The position numbers were made by a program, and so were the translations under genes. From an uncultured Alphaproteobacteria bacterium (GTDB lineage: Bacteria; Pseudomonadota; Alphaproteobacteria; RF32; CAG-239), in assembly GCA_944390355.1 (NCBI GenBank), contig CALXPT010000012.1, forward strand, positions 1 through 49,298: a stretch of DNA of 49,298 nt. Direction: 5' to 3'. Shown here in pieces: positions 18,757 through 34,870 of this stretch. The notes under the pieces are model-generated. The model was given only the letters and a program-made list of their open reading frames with translations. It was not told the origin of the DNA and searched no databases. Position 1 is the stretch's first letter; each line of letters opens with the position of its first letter.

Positions 18757-20514
18757 ATGTCCATAAAGTTAGCTGTACCTGAAACCAACATCACCCATCT
18801 GAAACCCCGAATTTCAGTTATAGGTGTCGGCGGCGGCGGCGGCAATGCCGTAAACAACATGATAGCGCAAAATCTGGAAGGTGTAGACTTTATCGTTGCC
18901 AACACCGATTCTCAGGCACTAACCAATTCATCGGCAAGCCGCAAGATTCAACTTGGTCTGCAAACGACACAAGGACTTGGAGCCGGAGCCCGTCCCGAGA
19001 TTGGTCGTCAGGCAGCCGAAGAAGCAAAAGAAGAAATCGAAAAAGAGCTTGAAGGATCAAATATGGTCTTCATCACGGCGGGCATGGGCGGCGGCACCGG
19101 TTCGGGAGCCGCGCCGGTCGTAGCCAAACTGGCCAAACAAAAAGGGATTTTAACCATCGGTGTCGTGACCAAACCATTTCAGTTTGAAGGCCGTAAGAGA
19201 ATGGAAACAGCCGAGGCCGCAGTTGAAGAATTTACCAAATCGGTTGACAGCATTATCATTATTCCGAACCAAAATCTTTTCCGTATCGCCGACAAAAAAA
19301 CAACTTTGGCCGATGCCTTTATCATGGCGGACAATGTTTTGTACTCGGGCGTACGCTCCATCACGGATTTAATCACCATCCCCGGATTGATTAACTTGGA
19401 CTTTGCCGACATCACCTCAATAATGCAGGACAAGGGCAAAGCCATAATGGGCACGGGCGAAGCCGAAGGCGAAGACCGCGCCATCAAAGCGGCGGAACAA
19501 GCCTTATCTAATCCTCTGTTAGATGATTGCAACATCCACGGAGCAAAAGGCGTTTTAATCAACATCACCGGCGGTTCGGACATCACGTTGTTTGAAATTG
19601 ACGAGGCCGCCAGCCGCATAAAAGAAGAAGTCGACGAAAGTGCCGAAATCATCTTTGGTTCAAGCTATGATGAATCCCTCACCGGCAAGATTCGCGTTTC
19701 AATCGTGGCCACGGGTGTTGATGAAAAAGCCCAAGCTCTTCCCAAACAACCGCAAGCGGCCAAAATAGCCAGCTACATTGAACAGAGCTACCAAATCGGA
19801 ACCATAGAAAAACCGATTGTACCGACAGCAGAAATAGATTCCAATCTCGAAAAATTTTCAGCCACCAAACCAGTGGTAGAAGTTGAAGAACAAGAAGAAA
19901 TCAAAGTCGAGATTCCTGCACCGTTAAACATTGTTGAAACAGAGGAAGAACCGGCCGCTCCAATATTCACATCAACCCCCGCACCGGCACCACAAGCACA
20001 ACCTGAATCACAAGTTCAAACAGCAGCTGCCCCGACGGCACCGCAAACAATCATCACAGATCCGGAGTTTTCCTCTGTCGAGACTTCTGCTGTAATCAAC
20101 GAGATGCCGAAGGCCTCCTCTTTGTTCAAGGCTATTATAAACAACAAGCCGGAAGATGCCAGCGCAAGTGCGCAGTTAGAGAGTGCGCTTTCTTCTAATG
20201 AAAACACCTTTACCTCAAGGAGCTCTCTGCGTGCGGTAGAACCCGAACCGGAATTATTTCCGAAACAAAATCCGTCTGTATTTGCCGCCAAACCAGCCGC
20301 TGAAGAACCGGAAAAATTAATCGTTGAAGATGAAGACGAAGAATACACCCCGACCTTAATCGAGCGTGTAACCGGTTTTTCCATAGCCAAGCGCAACCGC
20401 AAAAAGAAAGAAGCCATGGAACGCTATGAGCAAATGGCACCGAGCTTTGATTCGGCGGAAAATGATGACAGCAAACTCAACTTGGAGATACCGTCTTTCT
20501 TAAGACGCCGCTAA
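18757..20514 (+). CDS. ftsZ: Cell division protein FtsZ
   Basis: FtsZ is the tubulin-like GTPase that forms the Z ring. The 585-residue product has the N-terminal glycine loop [16 protein letters not shown] (19-34), the tubulin signature [12 protein letters not shown] (109-120) and the T7-type NLDFADI. The core ends near residue 320. A long linker rich in Glu, Pro and Ala (~320-575), typical of alphaproteobacterial FtsZ, leads to the C-terminal peptide EIPSFLRRR that binds FtsA and other partners. The start is the ATG at 18757 with GGAGAAG upstream; earlier in-frame codons lack homology. It is separated from ftsA by the opposing DUF1566-like pair and so needs its own promoter in the 170-base gap. 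Confidence 0.97.
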   Translation: MSIKLAVPETNITHLKPRISVIGVGGGGGNAVNNMIAQNLEGVDFIVANTDSQALTNSSASRKIQLGLQTTQGLGAGARPEIGRQAAEEAKEEIEKELEGSNMVFITAGMGGGTGSGAAPVVAKLAKQKGILTIGVVTKPFQFEGRKRMETAEAAVEEFTKSVDSIIIIPNQNLFRIADKKTTLADAFIMADNVLYSGVRSITDLITIPGLINLDFADITSIMQDKGKAIMGTGEAEGEDRAIKAAEQALSNPLLDDCNIHGAKGVLINITGGSDITLFEIDEAASRIKEEVDESAEIIFGSSYDESLTGKIRVSIVATGVDEKAQALPKQPQAAKIASYIEQSYQIGTIEKPIVPTAEIDSNLEKFSATKPVVEVEEQEEIKVEIPAPLNIVETEEEPAAPIFTSTPAPAPQAQPESQVQTAAAPTAPQTIITDPEFSSVETSAVINEMPKASSLFKAIINNKPEDASASAQLESALSSNENTFTSRSSLRAVEPEPELFPKQNPSVFAAKPAAEEPEKLIVEDEDEEYTPTLIERVTGFSIAKRNRKKKEAMERYEQMAPSFDSAENDDSKLNLEIPSFLRRR

Positions 20515-20540
20515 GGATTATGTCTGGATTATAAAAAAGG

Positions 20541-20578
20541 AAAAGCCCCGAGTAAAAGTAAAGAACTCGAGGCTTTTC
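20541..20578. terminator. Hairpin terminator after ftsZ
   Basis: AAAAGCC-CGAGT and ACTCG-GGCTTTT form a stem of about twelve pairs with one mismatch. Each flank is A- or T-rich, so it could stop transcription from ftsZ and also from the small minus-strand reading frame on its other side. Confidence 0.75.
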
Positions 20579-20599
20579 TGTTTTACCGATGCTAGATGC

Positions 20600-20689
20600 T
20601 TAAGCGGTCAGAGGACCATCAAATGCATCCAACATATCAGGAATTGAGGTTATCACCTCATCTTCCAGAATAATAGATTTTTTTTTCAT
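20600..20689 (-). CDS. Candidate 29-residue small protein
   Basis: A short open frame reads MKKKSIILEDEVITSIPDML then DAFDGPLTA and stops. The N terminus is basic and the C-terminal two thirds acidic and hydrophobic. Support: it fills the gap between two hairpins and is followed by the ftsZ-side hairpin. It is preceded by an A-rich leader without Shine-Dalgarno, like other accessory genes here, with TATAAT-like sequence just upstream on the minus strand. It is too short for composition to prove coding. It could be a leader-type or precursor peptide, or chance. Confidence 0.35.
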   Translation of the reverse strand: MKKKSIILEDEVITSIPDMLDAFDGPLTA

Positions 20690-20845
20690 TTTTTTTATTT
20701 TTTTTTATAATTATATGCTTTACAATTATAGTTATACCACAAATTCGCCCCGCACGCAACCCCTCAAATTGTGAACTTTTTGTTACAAACCACCTAAGCC
20801 CCCCATAAAACGCCCTAAAACAAGCCACCAATCCCCTTTTTGAAC

Positions 20846-20880
20846 AAAAAAAATACCTTCGGCACAAACCGAAGGTACTT
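20846..20880 (-). terminator. Terminator of the orphan gene at 20902-21576
   Basis: TACCTTCGG and CCGAAGGTA form a perfect nine-base-pair stem with a six-base loop. On the minus strand it is followed by eight T residues, 25 bases after the stop codon at 20902. Confidence 0.85.
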
Positions 20881-20901
20881 TTTAATCACATAAAAATTTC
20901 T

Positions 20902-21576
20902 TTAATGATGCGTAGGATAAAAAGCCTGTTGAGGTACTTTTTCTGTTTCACGATTGGTTGTTCCTGTCTCCAAATGCCAATAAACCAACTCAGGCAAGAA
21001 ACCGGCCACCGGATTTGGCTTATACAAATAAGGATAATTTACCTTTGGATAGCGACCATTTTTGATGTTTTCCATCACAAAATACAACACTTCCGGCAAA
21101 TAATTTTCGACTCCAAAAATCTTTTCATTAAATTTTTGATAAGATTCAGGAATATCCTTAAATGTCATACAAGAGAACCGCACACAAGCTTCACTGTCAG
21201 CCAAATTGCCATAAACAACATCAGAGATTTTCTCATCAATTTCCACATTTTTAAAAATTCTGTGCCAATTATAATTCGGATTATCATTTGGCTCACTCAA
21301 CAAGCGCAAAATCTGATTTGTAGAGTAGAAACGACAATCCGCGACCTCATCACAAAGGATAAAGCTGTTCATCTGCTCTTGCTGGCGGATAAAGAAATCA
21401 AACATCTCAATCAAAGAAGGAATAAGTTCTTCACCGAGAGTTATACCCAAACTCTGCAAACTCAGGCGGCGCAAATCGAATACCAACACCGGCCCTCTGT
21501 AATCAGACTTATCCAAAATCACACCGAACTCCTTTCCATATCTGGAAAAAAGCTCTTCACAGTTTTTTCTCTGCAT
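20902..21576 (-). CDS. Hypothetical protein, family not recognised
   Basis: The 224-residue protein appears soluble, with no signal peptide or membrane helix. It opens with a polar helix (MQRKNCEELFSRYGKEFGV), then a hydrophobic strand (GPVLVFDLRRLSL), a Gln/Glu-rich helix (IRQQEQMNSFILCDEV), and aromatic-rich segments (NPNYNWHRIF, YPKVNYPYLYKPNP). The C-terminal tail (residues ~195-224) is polar and histidine-ended. The start has an A/T-only leader ending AATATTATG and no Shine-Dalgarno sequence. It stands alone between ftsZ and the IS element with its own strong terminator, so it is probably an accessory gene. Confidence 0.65.
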   Translation of the reverse strand: MQRKNCEELFSRYGKEFGVILDKSDYRGPVLVFDLRRLSLQSLGITLGEELIPSLIEMFDFFIRQQEQMNSFILCDEVADCRFYSTNQILRLLSEPNDNPNYNWHRIFKNVEIDEKISDVVYGNLADSEACVRFSCMTFKDIPESYQKFNEKIFGVENYLPEVLYFVMENIKNGRYPKVNYPYLYKPNPVAGFLPELVYWHLETGTTNRETEKVPQQAFYPTHH

Positions 21577-21710
21577 AATATTTTTTTATTTAAAGTTAAT
21601 AATAGGGATAAAAATAACACTCTAACAATAGGAATATACCAAAGAAAAAAATAATCAAGCAAATTATGCAACAAAGACAAAAATTTCCCTCCAAATATAG
21701 AATAAAAAAA

Positions 21711-22385
21711 GTAACCCACCGGCTTAGCCGGTGGTTCTTCATAAGCGGGTGTAACCCTAATGGTGCCAGCGAACGCCTAAAGGGCGCATGACGGTCTGAC
21801 GGGGCGAATGTTACTTGCTACCCGTAAACGGGTCAAAATCCATAGTTAATTGACTTTGCTCTGCGTCTTCTTTAAGTTGATTTCGTATATACTCAGTAAT
21901 TTTTTGAGTATTCTTCCCTGTGGTATCAACATAGTACCCTCGACACCAAAATTCCCTGTTGCGATATCGAAATTTTGCATTTCCCCACCGTTCATATATC
22001 GAGAGACTGCTTTTACCTTTGAGATAGCCCATTATTGAGCTTACCGAAAACTTAGGTGGAATCTCCAGTAACATATGAACGTGATCTGTACATACTTCCG
22101 CTTCTATTATTGTTACTCCTTTCCACCGACATAATTCTCTAAGAATTTGTCCTATTTCTAGACGACGTCCTCCGTAAAACGCCTTTCTTCTATACTTCGG
22201 TGCAAATACTACATGGTATTTACAATTCCATGTTGTGTGTGCTATTGTATGTGTGTTCATAAAAAAACTCCTTTGCTTTTTATTAGACAGTTGCCAGACC
22301 GTCACTTTATTTTAGCAAAGGAGTTTTTTATCTGTAAAGCTGTAAGCTCTTTGGAACTACCGGCCTAGCCAGTAGTTTTCTTGTT
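21711..22385 (-). mobile_element. IS200/IS605-family insertion sequence (tnpA only)
   Basis: A single HUH transposase gene is flanked by imperfect palindromes typical of this family: CCACCGGC-GCCGGTGG at 21716-21734 and CTACCGGC-GCCAGTAG at 22358-22376. GACGGTCTG (21790) and CAGACCGTC (22295) form an additional inverted pair just outside the gene. No tnpB is present. GTAAC at 21711 and GTTAC at 22381 mark approximate limits; exact ends need comparison with other copies. It lies immediately downstream of the rpoC terminator T-tract. Confidence 0.8.
21811..22260 (-). CDS. tnpA: IS200/IS605-family transposase TnpA
   Basis: This is the HUH-superfamily Y1 single-strand transposase. The 149-residue protein has WNCKYHVVFAPKYRRKAF near the N terminus, the catalytic HUH motif DHVHMLLEIPP (H60, H62), and RGYYVDTTG followed by the helix with the nucleophilic tyrosine in EYIRNQ (Y124). 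All catalytic residues are intact and the length is normal, so the element may be active. The start is the ATG at 22260 with AAAGGAG upstream; the 15 residues that could be added are not family-like. Confidence 0.93.
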   Translation of the reverse strand: MNTHTIAHTTWNCKYHVVFAPKYRRKAFYGGRRLEIGQILRELCRWKGVTIIEAEVCTDHVHMLLEIPPKFSVSSIMGYLKGKSSLSIYERWGNAKFRYRNREFWCRGYYVDTTGKNTQKITEYIRNQLKEDAEQSQLTMDFDPFTGSK

Positions 22386-22386
22386 A

Positions 22387-22417
22387 CAAAAAAGGAAGGC
22401 AGATTTCTCCACCTTCC
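22387..22417 (-). terminator. Terminator after rpoC
   Basis: On the minus strand GGAAGG and CCTTCC flank a twelve-base loop and are followed by TTTTTT, 26 bases past the rpoC stop. The IS element begins directly beyond the T tract. Confidence 0.75.
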
Positions 22418-22442
22418 TCAAAGTTGCAACCTAAAGCCTAAA

Positions 22443-30823
<8,381 letters not shown>

Positions 30824-30926
30824 AAGCATTCATCCTTGTTGTAAAAAAATCCGCGGCCATTCTATTGGTTACGAGCCAAATCCCGCCGACAGAGGGTTAA
30901 AAAAAATCCAGATTTATGTAAGAACC

Positions 30927-30965
30927 GCGCCACACCGCTGGCATAGAAAGAGAACCTCTTGGCGC
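30927..30965 (-). promoter_or_regulatory. Hairpin in the rpoB leader
   Basis: GCGCCA and TGGCGC enclose a 27-base loop within the 180-base rpoB leader. On the minus strand it is followed by two T-runs (around 30898-30906 and 30844-30850), an arrangement that could allow attenuation. No known RNA class is recognised. Confidence 0.4.
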
Positions 30966-31002
30966 AGATTCGCCCAATAATAAAATTTTAAAAAGTCGAT
31001 TA

Positions 31003-31030
31003 TTTATACTCCGAGAGTCGAAAAAAGCAA
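31003..31030 (-). promoter_or_regulatory. Candidate promoter of rpoBC
   Basis: On the minus strand TTGCTT and TATAAA are separated by 16 bases, about 180 bases before the rpoB start. It is the best candidate in the 370-base gap and fits the need for an independent rpoBC promoter after the separation from rplL. Confidence 0.55.
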
Positions 31031-31123
31031 GTATTTTTTGCAAAATGAGTCAAGTTTTTTTATTTTTATCCCAAAGAAATATTTTAAAGCCATTTAAATC
31101 CGCCGCATAACGCCAAGAAATAC

Positions 31124-31152
31124 TTGACAAAATTTTCGTCCTGTTATATAAA
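31124..31152 (+). promoter_or_regulatory. Promoter of the four-helix membrane protein gene
   Basis: TTGACA and TATAAA are separated by 17 bases, a near-perfect sigma-70 promoter 42 bases before the start at 31194. Confidence 0.75.
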
Positions 31153-31193
31153 CTAACCAATTCACATATTATTAACATTAAAACCATACAATT

Positions 31194-31607
31194 ATGATTA
31201 TTACAATTATCAGCACCATTTTCGCCACTCTAACAGGAATCAGGGCTTATAAAATCAAAAACAAAGCCTATCTAGGAAACCTCATAGGCTTTGGCCTTCT
31301 TTTTTCCTTAACAATACTGTTAGGAATAATAAGCGGCATCAATGATGAGATAAACTTCGCCATTGAACACAAATTTGTGATGGGGCTTGTTGGTATACTG
31401 GCTCCGATAGACATCGCTTACAGATTTTGCGAAGCCAAAGAAGAGCACGACTACGAATTTGTCGCTTGGTATGGCGGCATCTTTGTAGTACTCCTTCTTC
31501 TTCTTTGTATATTTAGCCCGCTTGCATATTCAACTTTACTATATGCCTGCGCCATTGCGGCTACATTGCTTTTTCTCGGCATCTTCTTACTGTTCTCGCA
31601 AAATTAA
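31194..31607 (+). CDS. Hypothetical four-helix membrane protein
   Basis: The 137-residue product has four hydrophobic segments at about residues 1-18, 29-48, 60-80 and 94-135 (the last long enough for two helices). Between them lie short polar loops, including IKNKAYLG and an acidic CEAKEEHDYEF loop. It starts after an AT-only leader ending ACAATTATG with no Shine-Dalgarno sequence, under a strong promoter, and ends at its own terminator, so it is a monocistronic accessory gene between rpoB and rplL. The family is not recognised. Confidence 0.7.
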   Translation: MIITIISTIFATLTGIRAYKIKNKAYLGNLIGFGLLFSLTILLGIISGINDEINFAIEHKFVMGLVGILAPIDIAYRFCEAKEEHDYEFVAWYGGIFVVLLLLLCIFSPLAYSTLLYACAIAATLLFLGIFLLFSQN

Positions 31608-31618
31608 AAAAATGCTTC

Positions 31619-31648
31619 AAAGTCGTGGTTAACTCCACGGCTTTTTTA
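31619..31648 (+). terminator. Terminator after the four-helix membrane protein gene
   Basis: AGTCGTGG and CCACGGCT form an eight-pair stem (one G-U) with a six-base loop, followed by seven T. Confidence 0.8.
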
Positions 31649-31677
31649 TTGATATCAATAAAAAATTCAGATAATAT
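31649..31677 (+). promoter_or_regulatory. Candidate promoter of the WG-repeat-like lipoprotein gene
   Basis: TTGATA and TAATAT lie 17 bases apart directly after the preceding terminator, 30 bases before the start at 31707. An overlapping TATAAT at 31675-31680 is an alternative -10. Confidence 0.5.
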
Positions 31678-31706
31678 AATAAATCATAACCGATAAGGAT
31701 AAACCA

Positions 31707-32048
31707 ATGAAAAGCAAAATTCTTCTTATAGCTGCCCTTTTCTGCGCCGCATGTAGTACAGGCAAACATTACGCCATTTATCAATATGACAACGGAAACG
31801 ATTATGTCAAAGACGGCACTGTCCGCATTATTAATACCAAGAACGGCAAGATGGGATACGCCACCGCTGACGGAAAAATGTTAATTGAACCGCGCTTTGC
31901 CTTTGCCCACCCGTTTGAAAACGGCATTGCTAAAGTCACCTACACCGGAGAGTCTAAAACCGTAGGTGATTCCTATGGCGAATATCACTATTGGGACAGT
32001 GATGATTGGTTTTATATCAACAAACAAGGACAACAAATTCAACCTTAA
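31707..32048 (+). CDS. Small lipoprotein with WG-repeat-like motif
   Basis: The 113-residue lipoprotein has the signal MKSKILLIAALFCAAC with the lipobox cysteine at residue 16. The mature part has one clear WG/KWG-type repeat: NGKMGYATADGKMLIEPRFA, then FENGIAKVTY, and a partial second unit (WFYINKQGQQI). WG repeats form beta structures in envelope or secreted proteins; one and a half copies is short for the family. A ribosome-binding-site-like AAGGATAAACC precedes the ATG. It has its own promoter and shares a bidirectional terminator with the opposing TrpF-like gene. Confidence 0.7.
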   Translation: MKSKILLIAALFCAACSTGKHYAIYQYDNGNDYVKDGTVRIINTKNGKMGYATADGKMLIEPRFAFAHPFENGIAKVTYTGESKTVGDSYGEYHYWDSDDWFYINKQGQQIQP

Positions 32049-32052
32049 AACA

Positions 32053-32088
32053 AAAAAATCCCTGAAGATATCAACATCAGGGATTTTT
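32053..32088. terminator. Bidirectional terminator
   Basis: AATCCCTGA and TCAGGGATT form a nine-pair stem with an eleven-base loop, flanked by A7 on the left and T5 on the right. It closes the lipoprotein gene (plus) and the TrpF-like gene (minus). Confidence 0.85.
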
Positions 32089-32093
32089 CAAAT

Positions 32094-32834
32094 TCAAAGC
32101 AACTGTTTTTCAACCCATTTTGAGGCTTTACGCAAATAAGCATGGCATTTTTCAAGAGAAAGATGTTCGTTCTCATCTTCCAAGCCTTTCTGAGCATCAA
32201 TATAAAATTCCGCTTTGGCTGGCAAAACTTGCTTAATTTGATTAAGTGTTTGCAACACATTCTTCGAGGACAAACCACCGGCATACCCTTGAACCACATC
32301 GGGAAAAGCAGGTGATTTTCGCTTGTTTGGAACAATCCCTTTTCCGAAAGATTCGTCATACAAACAATCAAATTCAATATCCTCAACTTGATACAGCTGT
32401 TCAATAATTTCCTTGTTACTGTCATTATAAGACAAGATAAACCTCTGTTCATCAAACAGCCTAATCATCTCGGCCACTTGCGCCGCATCAGGCGTTTTTT
32501 CGCGTCCGACCTTAAAGTTGAGTTGCACCCGTGAAATAACCGGCAAACCATTTTGATGCCTAAACTCAAGAAAAGTTTTCAATTCCTTCGGTACCTCTCC
32601 CGCACAAAAATCTTCAACCCAGTCTTTGTTCAAATGCAACGCAATTTGCGTCATAGGCGTTGCATAAAAACACAAAGCCCAAATCCACCAATAGCGCGCC
32701 ATTCCGAAAGATGCCTTTTCGCCTGAAACCTGAATACCTATTTCAGCCAAAGGATACTTTTCACAAATCCGAAGCAAAGCTTTGATATCCGTAAACTCAT
32801 TTGCACCGGATACCGTAATTCTCGATAACTGCAT
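32094..32834 (-). CDS. Phosphoribosylanthranilate isomerase-like TIM-barrel protein
   Basis: The 246-residue soluble protein resembles TrpF in its second half: FDCLYDESFGKGIVPN in the position of the DS-GGTG loop, VVQGYAGGLSSKNVLQTLNQ corresponding to the LAGGL-xxNV phosphate-binding loop, and EFYIDAQKGLED matching the VD-SSGVE strand. The first half is less conserved, and the N-terminal catalytic Cys/Asp pattern of true TrpF is not evident. It may therefore be a repurposed barrel rather than the tryptophan enzyme. No other trp gene is in the window. The start has an AT-rich leader (TTTGTGTTATG) without a Shine-Dalgarno sequence. Confidence 0.55.
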   Translation of the reverse strand: MQLSRITVSGANEFTDIKALLRICEKYPLAEIGIQVSGEKASFGMARYWWIWALCFYATPMTQIALHLNKDWVEDFCAGEVPKELKTFLEFRHQNGLPVISRVQLNFKVGREKTPDAAQVAEMIRLFDEQRFILSYNDSNKEIIEQLYQVEDIEFDCLYDESFGKGIVPNKRKSPAFPDVVQGYAGGLSSKNVLQTLNQIKQVLPAKAEFYIDAQKGLEDENEHLSLEKCHAYLRKASKWVEKQLL

Positions 32835-32930
32835 AACACAAAAATTTTTAATGAATAATATAAAAAAAATAATACAATCTCAAACAAAACATACAAAAGA
32901 ACTAACTTATTGTCAAGCCGACCGATTAGC

Positions 32931-32967
32931 AAAAAAGTCCCTCATTCACAGCAGGAAGAAGGACTTT
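32931..32967 (-). terminator. Terminator of the small lipoprotein gene at 32990
   Basis: On the minus strand AAAGTCC and GGACTTT flank a long loop and are followed by TTTTTT, 23 bases after the stop. Confidence 0.6.
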
Positions 32968-32989
32968 CGAAGCTTTAAAACACCCGAAA

Positions 32990-33289
32990 TTATTGCGCGG
33001 CGCGCAAAGCATTAATCACATTAGTAGCAATTGTCTGCGCCTCGGAGTCAATCCCCGCCGCCTCAAGAGCCATTTTCTTAAGACAGGTGCTGACAATTTC
33101 ATCTTTAGTCGCGGTCAAACTTTTGGTAAAGAGTGTTCCGTTTTGCAGCATGGAATTAGCCTCGGTAACGGCACACGCGCGAAATTTTTCTTGAGGAGTT
33201 GCATTAGCCCCGACCACCATATATTTATCAAGCTGGCCGCATCCGTTCAACAGCACCGCCAATCCCAAAATCAAGCAATATTTTTTCAT
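32990..33289 (-). CDS. Hypothetical lipoprotein
   Basis: The 99-residue lipoprotein opens MKKYCLILGLAVLLNGC with the lipobox cysteine at residue 17. The start at 33289 is set by AAGGGGAAA at good spacing. The mature part is largely helical (PQEKFRACAVTEANSMLQNG, then DEIVSTCLKKMALEAAGI), has two further cysteines and ends in an alanine-rich helix. It resembles short outer-membrane lipoproteins of unknown role. It belongs to the accessory block between rpoB and rplL and has its own terminator. Confidence 0.7.
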   Translation of the reverse strand: MKKYCLILGLAVLLNGCGQLDKYMVVGANATPQEKFRACAVTEANSMLQNGTLFTKSLTATKDEIVSTCLKKMALEAAGIDSEAQTIATNVINALRAAQ

Positions 33290-33375
33290 AACCATTTCCC
33301 CTTTTGAATAATAAAAGACATATAAAAGATAAATCAAACTGTTTAATTTTTTATAACTCACACAATTTTTTTACA

Positions 33376-33414
33376 CAAAAAAATGAGTGGCAAGCGCATA
33401 GCTTCACCACTCAT
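33376..33414 (-). terminator. Terminator after the 33440 gene
   Basis: ATGAGTGG and CCACTCAT form a perfect eight-pair stem. On the minus strand seven T follow, 26 bases past the stop at 33440. Confidence 0.8.
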
Positions 33415-33439
33415 TCTTAACTTAAAATTCAGTTTTGCT

Positions 33440-33664
33440 CTATTGCTTACTACTTTCGGCCTTATCACCGGTCAACGCATGATAAAATTCGCATTGCCCA
33501 ACACCGGCAGAGGTTATCCGCCAAGTACCGCAACCCAATACAACAAAACCGAGAGACTTAAAACTCTCAACCAAATTCGGCGCAATCGCCTGAATCAAAT
33601 CGCTAATCTTTCCTTGTTGTTTTTGCTTCAAAAGCAACAAAGCTTCTTTTCTGTCAGTAATCAT
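33440..33664 (-). CDS. Hypothetical 74-residue protein
   Basis: The product starts MITDRKEALLLLKQKQQGKI, with a helical N-terminal half rich in Leu, Lys and Gln, followed by LVESFKSLGFVVLGCGTWRI and a polar tail. The start has an AT-rich leader ending AATTATTATG and no Shine-Dalgarno sequence. It lies 19 bases downstream of the DUF1566-like gene on the same strand and shares its terminator, so the two form a small operon. The family is not recognised. Longer upstream extension is possible in frame but would overlap the neighbour. Confidence 0.5.
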   Translation of the reverse strand: MITDRKEALLLLKQKQQGKISDLIQAIAPNLVESFKSLGFVVLGCGTWRITSAGVGQCEFYHALTGDKAESSKQ

Positions 33665-33683
33665 AATAATTAGAATTATAAAG

Positions 33684-34376
33684 TTAAAAAGCCACAACCG
33701 GACAAACATACAATTTAGCCCACTTACCGATAGACCTATCCACAAAAGCCTGTTTTCCGTTAACAAACATAGCTTTTCCGGACTGTTTTTCGGAAGACGT
33801 CCAATATTCATGAGAATCAAGCAGCACATCAGCCCCTTTTATCTGACAGAGAGTCTCATTAACCAGTTTATAATTTTTACAAACACGAGACATTTCATAA
33901 TGACTGGCAAAAAATGCCTCACCGGCTTGAATACCATCCAAAGCATAATTTGCACAATACTCGGCAGCCTCAGCTTTTTGTTTTTGCAAACCAGCCGTTT
34001 CCATAATCAAGCGTGTATTTTCTTTTCCGTTCAGTCCATCAGGCAACCCAACGGATAATTCATCACTTGACCATGGCAAAATTTTTTGATGAAGCATAGT
34101 AATCAACCCATGTCGGCCGGTTTTATCAACATCACCAACCACACCGGACACCTGCTTGCAAGGGATCAACTTTTCAGAAAAAGTCTTGTCTTCGGCGTAA
34201 TAAAACATTTTAACTTTAATGTTACCGCTATCGGCTTTAAGCAATTCAGAGTCACACAACAAACATTGCAAAAAATCTTGACTAAGTTCTTTTTCGTGCC
34301 ACCAATGCCGAACCACATCTTCAGCACTCAAACCCAGTTCCAGAGCCTTAGCTTTTAAGATTACAAATTTTTCCAT
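33684..34376 (-). CDS. DUF1566-like protein, third copy in the window
   Basis: The 230-residue soluble protein has an N-terminal helical region of about 55 residues (MEKFVILKAKALELGLSAED; HWWHEKELSQDF), then a beta-rich middle. The C-terminal part follows the DUF1566/Lcl order: AAEYC helix, AFFASHYEM where WRLPT-xEM is usual, GADVLLDSHEYWTSSE matching the YWSSTE signature, and the final KLYVCPVVAF matching VRPVRAF. The YWTSSE and terminal strand are the best evidence. Unlike the pair between ftsA and ftsZ, this copy keeps the tryptophan signature. The start follows an AT-rich leader (ATGCATTATG). Confidence 0.6.
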   Translation of the reverse strand: MEKFVILKAKALELGLSAEDVVRHWWHEKELSQDFLQCLLCDSELLKADSGNIKVKMFYYAEDKTFSEKLIPCKQVSGVVGDVDKTGRHGLITMLHQKILPWSSDELSVGLPDGLNGKENTRLIMETAGLQKQKAEAAEYCANYALDGIQAGEAFFASHYEMSRVCKNYKLVNETLCQIKGADVLLDSHEYWTSSEKQSGKAMFVNGKQAFVDRSIGKWAKLYVCPVVAF

Positions 34377-34447
34377 AATGCATATAAAATGATTGTTAAA
34401 CAATAATAAAAATTCATCGCACAAGCTATAAAATTTAGCCTCTTTTG

Positions 34448-34837
34448 TCAATCCGAAAAATAAACAAAATTCCACAAACCTTGCTTACCGGATAATTTAA
34501 CCGGATTTTTCAAAACTTTGATGTTTTCGAGTTTCCAAGCAAACCGCCCGACGCGCCAGTCCCCGAAATCACGCTCAGCATCGCTCTGCGCTTGGATAAA
34601 TTCTTCCGTCATCAAAACACAATCCACCAAATCGGCCACAACAATCACCTCACCCAAAGGACAATCTTTTATGCTATACTTTTCCGCCAAGAGCTTGCAC
34701 TCTTTAGAAAGCGGCTTGAGTGAGGCATGAATGGCAAGCTTGCCGCGATACTTTGTCGCCCACGACCGTGTTTCAAACTTTTTCAACCCCAGCGCAATCG
34801 CTTGAGCATAAGGCTGCCAAATAGTAATCGCCTTCAT
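34448..34837 (-). CDS. ASCH-domain protein
   Basis: The 129-residue protein matches the ASCH fold (PUA-like RNA-binding beta barrel). The signature MKAITIWQPYAQAIALGLKK is followed by FETRSW, corresponding to the G-K-x-x-E-x-R core. RGKLAIHAS and EVIVVADLVDC strands and a C-terminal GDWRVGRFAWKLENIKVL follow. ASCH proteins are proposed to act in RNA metabolism or as nucleic-acid-processing enzymes; no specific substrate can be inferred. The ATG at 34837 was preferred to the adjacent TTG. It stands in the accessory block between rpoB and rplL. Confidence 0.8.
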   Translation of the reverse strand: MKAITIWQPYAQAIALGLKKFETRSWATKYRGKLAIHASLKPLSKECKLLAEKYSIKDCPLGEVIVVADLVDCVLMTEEFIQAQSDAERDFGDWRVGRFAWKLENIKVLKNPVKLSGKQGLWNFVYFSD

Positions 34838-34870
34838 CAAACACCCTCAAATTCATTACACAAACCAATC

